DNA of 28,157 bases from a virus. Position 1 is the first letter of the stretch. Every line of letters begins with the position of its first letter. Location: positions 1 to 28,157 of IMG/VR virus record IMGVR_UViG_3300007538_000127. The stretch is one strand, 5' to 3'. Below, piece after piece: positions 21,095 through 28,157 of this stretch. The notes beneath the pieces were generated by a model. The model saw only the letters and a program-made list of their open reading frames with translations. It did not search any database and was not told the origin of the DNA. The position numbers and the translations under genes are program-made.

Positions 21095-22340
21095 TAGTTC
21101 CGAACACCGGAGTGTTTAAATAAGAAGGTACTGAGCTGGGGAAATTATTACTACCAAATATGCTACCTAAAGTGTTTTGTCCTTGGTTCTTATACATATC
21201 TGTATAGATAGAAATACCAGAACTAATACCTTGAGTAACACCACTAATCAGCGGTCCCCAAACATTCTGTTGGACAGGTTGTGCCACAGCACCAGGACGA
21301 ACTTTCATTGGTTCAATGAAGACACGCTCAGGAGCCAGTGTAGGGGCAGGAGCATACGGAAGTTGCTCGGGTTTAATCATCAAGTTAGCAGCTGCATTCA
21401 AATCAGCCCCATACTTCTGTAGGCTGATCTGCTGCATGTTACGTTCAGATTGAGCGACAGCACTAGCAATGTCCGCATCAAGAACACGCATGTTAAATTG
21501 AGCATCAGCAATAGCACTCATCGCTGCGTTATCCAGGCTTTCAGCTTGGATTTCTAGCTTCTTAGTAAGTAGTGAAGTCTCAAGACCAAGTTCAGCAACT
21601 TGCAAAGCAGCTTGTCGTTGCTTGCCAGACAAAGCAGAGGATAGTTCAGTCATGCCACGGTAGAAGCCAGCCATCGTGGATTGAGCACCTTTACGTGCTG
21701 AACCACCAGCCTGACGTAATTCGTTCTTACCTTGAGCTTGGAGGGCATCTACAAGAGCACTTTGCTTTTTGAAGTCAGTTTGCTTAGTGTATTCTTTAAG
21801 GTTTTCTTGGATTGCTGTAATACCAAAAGTACCCTTATTGCGGACACTTTGCATCTCAAGGTCAGTTGTCCTGCGATTCAATGAAATCTCAGTCAACGCC
21901 CTTTGAAGACCCATCATCTGATCTTCACGTGCAAAAGCTTGCTGTGTAAAAAGACCAGCTAAAGCAGCGCTTTCGTTAGCGTATGCAGTTTCAGCAGCTA
22001 AGTCGTTAAACGTTAGCTGTTGTTCATAGATCCCAACAGACTTGGCATATTGCCGCATCAATTGACTGAACTCAAAATCCTGGATCTCCTTACCGCGTTC
22101 CCAATTTTGAGTAGCTATTTGGAATTCATAATCCCGTTGGTTGAAGTAGTTTTGTTGATCTACTTCAAAAGCACGTAGATTATATTCGTTTACATTTTTA
22201 GCAATTTTCTTTGCTTTCCTTTCAGCAGCTTCAGCAGCACGCTTTGCTCTAGCATTAGAGCTGGAGGCTTGGCTGGCTCCAAAGATCCCCTGACCAATGG
22301 AAAGGGCACCTCCAATTACAGCAGCGACAGGGAATGCCAT
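21087..22340 (-). CDS. Internal virion protein A (T7 gp14-like, 417 aa)
   Basis: The protein begins MAFPVAAVIGGALSIGQGIF, a hydrophobic Gly/Ala-rich helix, then SSSNARAKRAAEAAERKAKK and a long helical, Gln-rich region (residues 50-290) with coiled-coil character. The C-terminal 100 residues are Pro/Gln/Gly-rich and probably flexible (PEQLPYAPAPTLAPERVF). T7 gp14 has a similar hydrophobic start followed by helices and forms the outer-membrane pore during ejection, but it is shorter (196 residues). Gene order after tail tubular protein B and before the two large internal proteins supports the call. It starts two bases downstream of the tail tube B stop, with an AGGA-like sequence just upstream that could serve as a weak ribosome binding site. 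Confidence 0.85.
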   Translation of the reverse strand: MAFPVAAVIGGALSIGQGIFGASQASSSNARAKRAAEAAERKAKKIAKNVNEYNLRAFEVDQQNYFNQRDYEFQIATQNWERGKEIQDFEFSQLMRQYAKSVGIYEQQLTFNDLAAETAYANESAALAGLFTQQAFAREDQMMGLQRALTEISLNRRTTDLEMQSVRNKGTFGITAIQENLKEYTKQTDFKKQSALVDALQAQGKNELRQAGGSARKGAQSTMAGFYRGMTELSSALSGKQRQAALQVAELGLETSLLTKKLEIQAESLDNAAMSAIADAQFNMRVLDADIASAVAQSERNMQQISLQKYGADLNAAANLMIKPEQLPYAPAPTLAPERVFIEPMKVRPGAVAQPVQQNVWGPLISGVTQGISSGISIYTDMYKNQGQNTLGSIFGSNNFPSSVPSYLNTPVFGTNG

Positions 22341-22342
22341 CC

Positions 22343-24883
22343 TTAAGTCCTCCTATAGAAACGAGGTGAATAATTTCCTTCCCACATCATAGACACCAAC
22401 GACACAGGATACGGTAAGTTACTTGTCACTTTTAGTTCAAAATTAGTATTACGTTGGTGGACGGGAATAGTAAACACACGTTCAGGTTTAACAGGATTAC
22501 TGTCAGCAGTGTAGTAGTCAGCATCTGCTACGTGTTGTACATCAAACCATTCAGTAGAACCTGTTGGTCGCAGTTGGAACCGTATAGCACCTGTCCTACC
22601 CACCGAGAATTTAACCCTAGAAATAGTTAACGTTGCAGTAAAATCAGTAGTAGTTTGATCACGTCTAAAGTAGAACTTAGGCAAGGTTACATCAAACGTA
22701 TAGTTATACCCTACAACGATACCGTCAGCATAAGGCAAGAAGTTACCTTTTACTTCAAAGTATCGATAACCTGTGCCAATCTCTGTACGTTCTGTAGCAG
22801 CTGCCCAGTAACCAGCATCAGCGTCAACCAAAGCAACAGCATCATCTAAATCAGCTTCTGGTTTAGTGAGGAGCATCGCTGCTTCACGTTGTTGGAATGG
22901 TGTGAACGGTACATAGATCTTAGTTACATCATTCACTGCATCATACACCACCGCATCGACACCTACAGCAGGCGAGACGGGGCGTGTAAACATATCTAGG
23001 CATGGATTACCCTCTACGCTACTAGAAGCTGCTGTAACCTCTCCTGAGGGGATTTCATCAAGGGTGATGGAACCAATAGTATACTCATCCTCATGTTGTG
23101 ATACAATGATGATAGAGTCATTGATAATCTTAGCAGTCTGGATAGTACCAGGTAATTGCCATTTAGTCCACGCTTGGAAGATATCTTTCTCACCGTTGTT
23201 GTAGTACCTAAACAGGTAAAGGTAAGATGAACCCCTATCGACCAACATGATCACAGAGTTCTGCGGGCTAACAGCTAGATCATTGATCGTAGCAGGAATC
23301 CATTCAAGTACTGCTTTGCTAATATCAATAACAATTGGATTCTGCTCAACATCCCGCAGTTGCAACGTAAACAACTTACTGTAACCTGATACTTGACTTA
23401 CAAAAGCAGCCGTTGTACCGACATCAGCAGGTGGGATATTAGCATCCATTTCATAGTTAGAGATGGCTCTAACAATAGCTGAGGATGGAGTTAATACACT
23501 ACCATCTGTTGTAAAGACTTGAAACTGTTGTCGATCACTAAAGACAAGCAAACCTTGTGGAGATGGTAGAACGTCAAACAACGTAGCAGGTCTGATGCTA
23601 GCAACATTCAAATCAATAGGATCGGAGTCTACTTGAGTAAGAGCTGATTTAACAAAGAAGTTATAGACATCATTAGCTCTACTCATAATGATGTTATCTT
23701 CTGATAGGATACCAAACCTATTACTGTAGAAGAATGTAGAGTTAATGGTAAACCCAACAAAAGCAGGTAAAGGACTTGTAACATCATCTCCAGTAAGACG
23801 TTCAGACCACTCAACAGGTTGGAACTCAAAAGCAGTAGCACCTGTACGAATAAGCCTATAAGGCATCGTTGTACTATCTAATCCTGGTGAAGTATCACGT
23901 GCCCTTGATTCTTCCCACACACCACGACCATTAACATTATCGTAGGCTTCAAACTTTAGATGGAAATCATCTTCAGCTACTGTACTATTCAGTACCTTAA
24001 CTTGGTGCCCTTCAAAGGATTCCGTAGGGAGACGTGTTACATCTTCGATAGAATCTTGGAAGGCATAAAGAGAGTCGTTGGTAATACCACCTTTAGCAGT
24101 AAGAGTGAATGGAATCGGACTACCACTAGGTGTTGAGTAATCAAGGATTACATCATTAGTACCACTAGTACGTCTGATGACAATACTATTGGTGTAACTT
24201 TCAAGATACCACTTCCCATCAAAGTCAGGGTTACTTGCACTTTGTTGAGCTAAGATACCAGCCCTTACAGCATCAATCAGGTGGTGGTTAGTGTTAACAT
24301 CTGAAGACGTGTAAACCAACGTTTGATCAAAGGTGGTAGATGCTTGAGGGGTAGCATCAAATTTAACCCCTTGGATCGTAACTGAATACTCAAAATCTGG
24401 TGTCAATACACTCAGCACAACTGTACCTACAGTATCCTCAGTATAGGTACCTGCAGGAAGCATAGCAGTCGTTACAGTCCTGTTGGTAACGATTGTGGTA
24501 TCTTGAACACTACGGAAGTGGTAATCATTTTGTCCAGTACCAGTTAGGTAACTCCTACCGTTATTGATAACAGTACACCACTCACCAGTTGAAGCTACCC
24601 AAACATAAATGTTATCATCTTTAATAGCACCAATGTATGATCCAGCTACATCACGTTCGATGTAAAACCAAGCTGCATCTTCAAGTTCAGCTTTACTAAA
24701 GAATGAACCATCAGGTTTCTTAAGGGCACTGGTGAATCTCATCCCAGTCCTTTTCAAAAGACCAAAGGTAGGGTCTGGGTAACCGTTGATGCACTCAGTA
24801 AGTTGACCGTTTAATTTTTTATCATCATTCTGTTGTGAGACACCACCTAGGAAGTTAGGTGTTAGTTGGGTTACAGCAGGCAT
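22343..24883 (-). CDS. Tail tubular protein B (T7 gp12-like, 846 aa)
   Basis: This is the nozzle protein that forms the distal tail. At 846 residues it is close to T7 gp12 (794). The N-terminus is diagnostic: MPAVTQLTPNFLGGVSQQND, then KLNGQLTECINGYPDPTFGL and LKRTGMRF. The chain is beta-rich, with conserved-type segments such as FVGFTINSTFFYSNRFGILS, VLPSPQGLLVFSDRQQFQVF and SSSYLYLFRYYNNGEKD-like strands. The C-terminus ends with a beta-sandwich (GRTGAIRFQLRPTGSTEW) and SMMWEGNYSPRFYRRT, a pattern shared by podovirus nozzle proteins. The ATG overlaps the tail tube A stop (TAATG), so the two are translationally coupled. Confidence 0.95.
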   Translation of the reverse strand: MPAVTQLTPNFLGGVSQQNDDKKLNGQLTECINGYPDPTFGLLKRTGMRFTSALKKPDGSFFSKAELEDAAWFYIERDVAGSYIGAIKDDNIYVWVASTGEWCTVINNGRSYLTGTGQNDYHFRSVQDTTIVTNRTVTTAMLPAGTYTEDTVGTVVLSVLTPDFEYSVTIQGVKFDATPQASTTFDQTLVYTSSDVNTNHHLIDAVRAGILAQQSASNPDFDGKWYLESYTNSIVIRRTSGTNDVILDYSTPSGSPIPFTLTAKGGITNDSLYAFQDSIEDVTRLPTESFEGHQVKVLNSTVAEDDFHLKFEAYDNVNGRGVWEESRARDTSPGLDSTTMPYRLIRTGATAFEFQPVEWSERLTGDDVTSPLPAFVGFTINSTFFYSNRFGILSEDNIIMSRANDVYNFFVKSALTQVDSDPIDLNVASIRPATLFDVLPSPQGLLVFSDRQQFQVFTTDGSVLTPSSAIVRAISNYEMDANIPPADVGTTAAFVSQVSGYSKLFTLQLRDVEQNPIVIDISKAVLEWIPATINDLAVSPQNSVIMLVDRGSSYLYLFRYYNNGEKDIFQAWTKWQLPGTIQTAKIINDSIIIVSQHEDEYTIGSITLDEIPSGEVTAASSSVEGNPCLDMFTRPVSPAVGVDAVVYDAVNDVTKIYVPFTPFQQREAAMLLTKPEADLDDAVALVDADAGYWAAATERTEIGTGYRYFEVKGNFLPYADGIVVGYNYTFDVTLPKFYFRRDQTTTDFTATLTISRVKFSVGRTGAIRFQLRPTGSTEWFDVQHVADADYYTADSNPVKPERVFTIPVHQRNTNFELKVTSNLPYPVSLVSMMWEGNYSPRFYRRT

Positions 24884-25767
24884 TAGCGATACAGCGTGTG
24901 ATAAGGTTGATAACTTTTATAGAAGTTCTGACCTTGGGGACTGCCAAAGTAAGTGTAATCACCTTGATTGCACTCATATTCAAGTGCCATAGCTCTTGCA
25001 AAGGCTTCCTTTTGTTGAAGCATTTGGTACTGATTGCCGTCCCCAATAATACGACTAGAGACAATAGCAGCAGCACGTGCTACAATGAATGCCTGGATGG
25101 GAGTTGGAATATTCTCCCAATCAAAGTACCAAGTAATATCAACGTACAAGGTTTCATCATCCCAAATGTATGAATGTGCTGTACGATCATAGAGTTTACC
25201 TCCACGATTTACAGCATCACGATCCATATTAATTGGGTAGTTCTGGTTTAAATCTATTTGAAGTACGTTGTTGGGAACTTGTACTTCGTTGTTCTCATCA
25301 GGTGTGATTGGGTAATCATACTCTTTATTGAATGTCCAGCCTTCTGACTGCACTTCACGTGACACTTCTCGGAGAGTATTGAGTACAATCGCAACGTCCG
25401 GGTTGGTTGGGGTTTCAAGTCTACTTGTAACAGTCGATTGGATTAGCGTACCTTCTGATACAGTCTGTGAGATATTCACAGTGTATTCATACGTTACAGG
25501 GTCTGTAGCTGGTACGACTTCAACACCAGCTGTAGCAATAGATGTACCGCTAGTGACTCCAGTACCTCCAATGTAAGTACCAACAGGAATACCTGCAGTA
25601 GTAGTAGTTAGAGTAGTACCAGAAATAGAGCCAGTAAATCGACTGACTTCATTAATTACAAGTGTCTCTTCAGTTGTCAACGTAGTAACAGGAGCCTGAC
25701 CAACTGACGCCAGGATCTGATTAACAGCTTGTAGCTCAGTATTGGAGCCAGTAGTAGGGAAAGGCAT
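24883..25767 (-). CDS. Tail tubular protein A with inserted beta-rich domain (T7 gp11-like, 294 aa)
   Basis: This is the adaptor ring between portal and nozzle. The gp11-type halves are clear: residues 8-40 (NTELQAVNQILASVGQAPVT) and 120-294 (NPDVAIVLNTLREVSREVQS, EGWTFNKEYDYPI, NVLQIDLNQ, GGKLYDR, AFARAMALEYECNQGDYTYF). T7 gp11 has 196 residues. The surplus is explained by an insertion at about 42-115 (SRFTGSISGTTLTTTT to SEGTLIQS), which has the GTTLT/GTYIGGTGVTSGTSI pattern of a small beta domain found in many virion proteins. It lies exactly where other members run straight from the first to the second half. The gene follows the capsid terminator and a palindrome resembling a Fur box. Confidence 0.92.
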   Translation of the reverse strand: MPFPTTGSNTELQAVNQILASVGQAPVTTLTTEETLVINEVSRFTGSISGTTLTTTTAGIPVGTYIGGTGVTSGTSIATAGVEVVPATDPVTYEYTVNISQTVSEGTLIQSTVTSRLETPTNPDVAIVLNTLREVSREVQSEGWTFNKEYDYPITPDENNEVQVPNNVLQIDLNQNYPINMDRDAVNRGGKLYDRTAHSYIWDDETLYVDITWYFDWENIPTPIQAFIVARAAAIVSSRIIGDGNQYQMLQQKEAFARAMALEYECNQGDYTYFGSPQGQNFYKSYQPYHTLYR

Positions 25768-25771
25768 AGTT

Positions 25772-25791
25772 GATAATGAGAATTATTCTCA
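25772..25791. promoter_or_regulatory. Palindrome resembling a Fur box, 5' of tail tube A
   Basis: The plus strand reads GATAATGAGAATTATTCTCA, a perfect 7-bp inverted repeat (TGAGAAT, centre T, ATTCTCA) preceded by GATAA. Against the classical 19-bp Fur consensus GATAATGATAATCATTATC, the bases 25772-25790 agree at 16 of 19. It lies in the 36 bases between the capsid terminator and the tail tube A ATG. It may be an operator, or simply a small hairpin near the ribosome entry site. Confidence 0.4.
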
Positions 25792-25803
25792 AACAATAGA
25801 TAA

Positions 25804-25831
25804 GAAAAAAGGAGCCCCCGAAGAGGCTCCC
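25804..25831 (-). terminator. Intrinsic terminator after the capsid gene (T-phi-like)
   Basis: On the minus strand GGAGCCTC, loop TTCG, GGGGCTCC forms an 8-bp stem (25830-25811; one T-G pair) closed by the very stable C(UUCG)G tetraloop and followed by six T (25810-25805). It lies 16 bases beyond the capsid stop. T7 has its late terminator T-phi at the same place, where partial read-through lowers tail-gene expression relative to capsid. Confidence 0.93.
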
Positions 25832-25846
25832 GTACGCACATTTAAA

Positions 25847-26974
25847 TCAGAACTCAGAAGGAGCAGTGCTGGTAACGTGCAGTTCAACAGCAGCAGCAGG
25901 GTTCAGGTAGTCACAACCACAAGCCAGACGACCCAGCATCACATCACCTTGGTAGATGACGGACACATCACCGCTGGTAACTTGCACCTGAGGACCAATA
26001 GCTTCCACCATACCGGCTGCTTCCTTTTGGAAGATCAGGCCGCAGGAGGTAGAGCCGAACTCAGCAGCAGTACCGTAGTCGTTGTTGATACCAGTTTGAG
26101 CAGTGTCAGCATCTTCCAGAGCCACTTCCACGAAGTCACCAGTGTTACCAGGATCAGTCACACCAGTGGTACCGCCGTACTTGGTACCGTACTTACCCAG
26201 GAACGGAATGTTCATGGACTTGTAGATCTTAATACCAGCGATCTCGATGATGCCATTACCGGACTGCAGAGCAGTACCTTGGACATCACGGTTCACCAGA
26301 CCATTAGTACCGACCGCTTGGATGAGGGAGTAGTACTGACGGGGGTTCAGAACAGCCACACGACCGTCCATGGACACACCCTTTTCATCCATAGCAGCAG
26401 CTGCATCATAGAACGCAGCAATCAGCTTAGCGGAATCATAAGCATCAGCCTCAGTACCAGCACCGGTACCGACTTGGATTTGGGTACCACCGGGCTCAAC
26501 ATAACCAGTAGCACTCACAGGGCTGGCCTTACGAGCACCACGTGCAATAGCACGGAAGGCAAGACGATCATACTTCTCAGCCAGGGCATAGCCGATCTTA
26601 CGAGAGATCTCACTACGCAGGTCATAATGAGCAAGCACTTCGTCCAGCTCATACACAAAGGCAGAGCTGATCAGCAGGTCATCACAGGTAATGGTCTTCT
26701 CGGCCACCGGGGGTGCACCGTTGCTATCACCCAGGATGCTGTTACCAGGAGTATGGAACTCGGACTTGGTGCGACCCGTGAAGATGAACTGCAGAGATTT
26801 GCCGTTCTTCAGGGTACGCTTCATGATCAGGTCACGAGCGATAGTGTTATTTTGGAAACCCTTGAACATCTCACCGCTAAACAGCTTGAGATAAAGGGCA
26901 CGGGTATCACCCGCCAGATTAGCCTGACCCAGCTGAGTAAGCTGAGCAGGATTCACAGAAGATTGAAAAGCCAT
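25847..26974 (-). CDS. Major capsid protein (T7 gp10A-like, 375 aa)
   Basis: This protein forms the shell of the head. The N-terminus MAFQSSVNPAQLTQLGQANL, then DTRALYLKLFSGEMFKGFQN, NTIARDLIMKRTLKNGKSLQ and FTGRTKSEFHTPGNSILG, is typical of T7-type capsid proteins with the HK97 fold. Further motifs are ITCDDLLISSAFVYELDEVL, AHYDLRSEISRKIGYALAEK and, near the C-terminus, MLGRLACGCDYLNPAAAVEL. The length (375 residues) is slightly above T7 gp10A. The codon pattern is more GC-rich than in neighbours, as expected of the most highly expressed gene. It begins one base after the stop of a 52-residue gene and ends just before a strong terminator. Confidence 0.97.
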   Translation of the reverse strand: MAFQSSVNPAQLTQLGQANLAGDTRALYLKLFSGEMFKGFQNNTIARDLIMKRTLKNGKSLQFIFTGRTKSEFHTPGNSILGDSNGAPPVAEKTITCDDLLISSAFVYELDEVLAHYDLRSEISRKIGYALAEKYDRLAFRAIARGARKASPVSATGYVEPGGTQIQVGTGAGTEADAYDSAKLIAAFYDAAAAMDEKGVSMDGRVAVLNPRQYYSLIQAVGTNGLVNRDVQGTALQSGNGIIEIAGIKIYKSMNIPFLGKYGTKYGGTTGVTDPGNTGDFVEVALEDADTAQTGINNDYGTAAEFGSTSCGLIFQKEAAGMVEAIGPQVQVTSGDVSVIYQGDVMLGRLACGCDYLNPAAAVELHVTSTAPSEF

Positions 26975-26975
26975 T

Positions 26976-27134
26976 TTAAAGGAGTAAGGTTAATTGAACT
27001 TGCTCCCAAACGTTTGGAAAATTTTGATGTTTATCGTGGTCTATCCCACCGTCTAGACGGCGAAGGTTGTCTCCGTAGAGGCCAACGCCAATAGGAGCCA
27101 GGTCCGACTCTGAGGTGCCTGACTCCAACCACAT
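26976..27134 (-). CDS. Small hypothetical protein abutting the capsid gene (52 aa)
   Basis: Reading the minus strand from the ATG at 27134 gives 52 residues (begins MWLESGTSESDLAPIGVGLY, then a stretch RRLDGGIDHDKHQNFPNVWE, ends QVQLTLLL) and a TAA at 26978-26976, one base before the capsid ATG. The composition is clearly protein-like, with no low-complexity stretch, and the tight spacing to the capsid gene suggests translational coupling. I recognise no family with certainty. No membrane segment is visible and no Shine-Dalgarno sequence precedes it. It could be a small head or decoration factor, by position only. Confidence 0.65.
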   Translation of the reverse strand: MWLESGTSESDLAPIGVGLYGDNLRRLDGGIDHDKHQNFPNVWEQVQLTLLL

Positions 27135-27183
27135 TACTGTGGATTTCAGCCCGATTAGTGTACGTTAGCACGCACTGCGGGAA

Positions 27184-27288
27184 CTATTTCTGTTTAGGTG
27201 TGTAAGCAACGCCGCGATACTTCAGCTTCTGCTCTTTCTCTTGAGCTTTCTGCTCCCGTACACGGGCATCCAGTTCGACTTTAGTCAT
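27184..27288 (-). CDS. Very small DUF4278-like protein (34 aa)
   Basis: The ATG at 27288 opens a 34-residue frame ending with TAG at 27186-27184: MTKVELDARVREQKAQEKEQ followed by KLKYRGVAYTPKQK. The N-terminal part is one charged helix. The end KLKYRGVAYTP is the core motif of DUF4278, a small domain known in cyanobacteria and cyanophages (L-x-YRG-x-x-Y). It lies between psbA and the capsid region, and its start overlaps the end of a 17-codon micro-ORF by 8 bases. The function of DUF4278 is unknown to me. In cyanobacteria it often accompanies stress or light-responsive genes, so association with psbA is suggestive only. Confidence 0.65.
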   Translation of the reverse strand: MTKVELDARVREQKAQEKEQKLKYRGVAYTPKQK

Positions 27289-27334
27289 TGGTCGGATCGA
27301 AGTACCTACCCCCCGTTCCATGAGTAGGCGTCAT
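27281..27334 (-). CDS. 17-codon micro-ORF in frame with psbA
   Basis: ATG at 27334 to TAA at 27283-27281 encodes MTPTHGTGGRYFDPTND. It is in the same frame as psbA. Read-through of the psbA TAA (27370-27368) would continue through 11 further sense codons (ARRPFIPHLGR) directly into it. Its end overlaps the start of the next small gene by 8 bases (ATGACTAA), the coupling pattern used elsewhere here. Just upstream, TCCCA-CACT-TGGGA forms a short hairpin. Whether it is translated is uncertain; it may be a leader peptide or a remnant. Confidence 0.35.
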   Translation of the reverse strand: MTPTHGTGGRYFDPTND

Positions 27335-27367
27335 GCGTCCCAAGTGTGGGATGAACGGACGACGTGC

Positions 27368-28157
27368 TTAGCCGATTACTGGAGCAGTAAGAGCTACAGG
27401 AGTAGTCTCAGCAGAAGCTAGATCGAGGGGGAAGTTGTGAGCGTTACGTTCGTGCATCACTTCAAAGCCAAGGTTAGCGCGATTGAGAACATCAGCCCAA
27501 GTGTTAATGACGCGACCATCAGAAGAGAGTAGGGATTGGTTAAAGTTGAAACCGTTCAGGTTAAACGCCATAGTAGATACACCAAGAGCAGCAAACCAAA
27601 TACCCACCACTGGCCATGCAGCAAGGAAGAAATGGAGACTGCGGCTATTGTTAAAACTTGCGTATTGGAAAATCAGGCGACCGAAGTAACCGTGGGCAGC
27701 GACAATGTTATAAGTTTCTTCTTCTTGACCAAACTTGTAACCATAATTCTGAGAAATGTCCTCGGTCGTTTCACGAACAAGCGAGGACGTAACCAGTGAA
27801 CCGTGCATCGCACTGAATAGCGACCCACCGAATACACCAGCAACACCCAACATATGGAACGGGTGCATGAGAATATTATGTTCCGCCTGGAATACAAGCA
27901 TGAAGTTGAAGGTGCCTGATATACCGAGAGGCATACCATCGGAGAAGCTACCTTGACCAAAAGGGTAGACAAGGAAAACCGCCGTGGCGGCTGCGACGGG
28001 CGCTGAGTATGCGACACAAATCCAAGGCCTCATTCCTAGTCGATAGCTAAGTTCCCACTCCCGTCCCAGGTAAGCATAGACACCAATGAGGAAGTGGAAA
28101 ACGATGAGCTGGTACGGACCCCCGTTGTAGAGCCATTCATCAAGTGAATTAGCTTCC
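27368..28157 (-). CDS. psbA: Photosystem II D1 protein, 5'-truncated by window edge
   Basis: This phage-borne psbA keeps photosystem II working during infection by replacing damaged host D1, sustaining energy supply for phage replication. The visible part corresponds to about D1 residues 98-359. Key residues are intact: His118 (QLIVFHF), Tyr161 (VYPFGQG), Asp170 (GSFSDGMP), Glu189-His190 and His198 ([15 protein letters not shown]), His215 (AMHGS), His272 (NNSRSLHFF), then His332, Glu333, His337, Asp342 and Ala344 ([13 protein letters not shown]). The tail after the Ala344 processing site, [15 protein letters not shown], is of the marine picocyanobacterial type. No frameshift or intron is seen in this part. 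It lies upstream of the capsid gene, so it is probably expressed with middle or late genes. No terminator follows it directly. Confidence 0.98.
   Translation of the reverse strand, partial: EANSLDEWLYNGGPYQLIVFHFLIGVYAYLGREWELSYRLGMRPWICVAYSAPVAAATAVFLVYPFGQGSFSDGMPLGISGTFNFMLVFQAEHNILMHPFHMLGVAGVFGGSLFSAMHGSLVTSSLVRETTEDISQNYGYKFGQEEETYNIVAAHGYFGRLIFQYASFNNSRSLHFFLAAWPVVGIWFAALGVSTMAFNLNGFNFNQSLLSSDGRVINTWADVLNRANLGFEVMHERNAHNFPLDLASAETTPVALTAPVIG

Noticed and set aside
25742-27094. Plus-strand 450-residue open frame
   Set aside because: It lies antisense to the whole capsid gene and is rich in Ser, Thr and His without any domain pattern. It is the mirror of biased codon use in a highly expressed gene.
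27135-27360. Possible tRNA or attachment site between psbA and capsid
   Set aside because: Hairpins are present, but no cloverleaf, T-loop consensus or CCA end was found. No integrase gene is in the window.
1-28157. CRISPR array or insertion sequence
   Set aside because: No regularly spaced direct repeats, transposase motifs or target-site duplications were seen. The only tandem array is the in-frame fibre repeat.

Overview
This window is part of the genome of a T7-like cyanophage (a cyanopodovirus), read backwards: every convincing gene is on the minus strand, so transcription runs from high to low coordinates. The host is a marine picocyanobacterium (Synechococcus or Prochlorococcus type). 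The evidence is a phage psbA for the photosystem II D1 protein, the T7 gene order (capsid, tail tube A, tail tube B, three internal core proteins, fibre, lysis, small and large terminase), a flavin-dependent thymidylate synthase, and several small genes whose sequences look like cyanophage conserved hypotheticals.

Layout in the direction of transcription. (1) 28157-27368: the 3' two thirds of psbA. (2) 27334-26976: very small genes, including a DUF4278-like 34-residue protein and a 52-residue protein that abuts the capsid gene. (3) 26974-25847: major capsid protein, followed by a textbook intrinsic terminator with a UUCG loop, where T7 has T-phi. (4) 25767-14068: tail tubular proteins A and B and three internal virion proteins; the middle one carries a lytic transglycosylase domain and a degenerate M23 domain. 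(5) 14062-8345: tail fibre plus a cassette of four adhesin-like or fibre-associated genes, one of them polyglycine-rich. (6) 8339-7353: lysis genes (putative holin, glucosaminidase, small coiled-coil membrane protein). (7) 7360-3574: small terminase, a basic small protein, an HNH endonuclease, a large protein with a second, AHH-like putative nuclease domain, and the large terminase, ending at a terminator. (8) 3573-3246: a non-coding stretch with four successive hairpins, one a highly regular 53-bp palindrome. (9) thyX and a 107-residue protein. (10) 2269-1942: a second non-coding stretch with a candidate phage RNA-polymerase promoter, a strong hairpin, GCGAGC-type repeats and direct repeats. 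(11) 1941-1: a row of small genes, probably early (left-arm) genes, the last one running off the window.

Genes are tightly packed, with many ATGA, TAATG or 8-nt overlaps, and mostly lack Shine-Dalgarno sequences, so translational coupling is probably general. In a linear T7-like genome the terminase end and the early genes lie at opposite ends. Finding them side by side suggests that this is a circularised or concatemer-based assembly and that the terminal repeat lies in or near 1942-3573. The most interesting items are the AHH-like nuclease beside the terminase, the structured non-coding regions and promoter candidate, the insertion in tail tube A with an adjacent Fur-box-like palindrome, the fibre repeats that have diverged almost only at synonymous sites, and the psbA-frame micro-ORF downstream of psbA.
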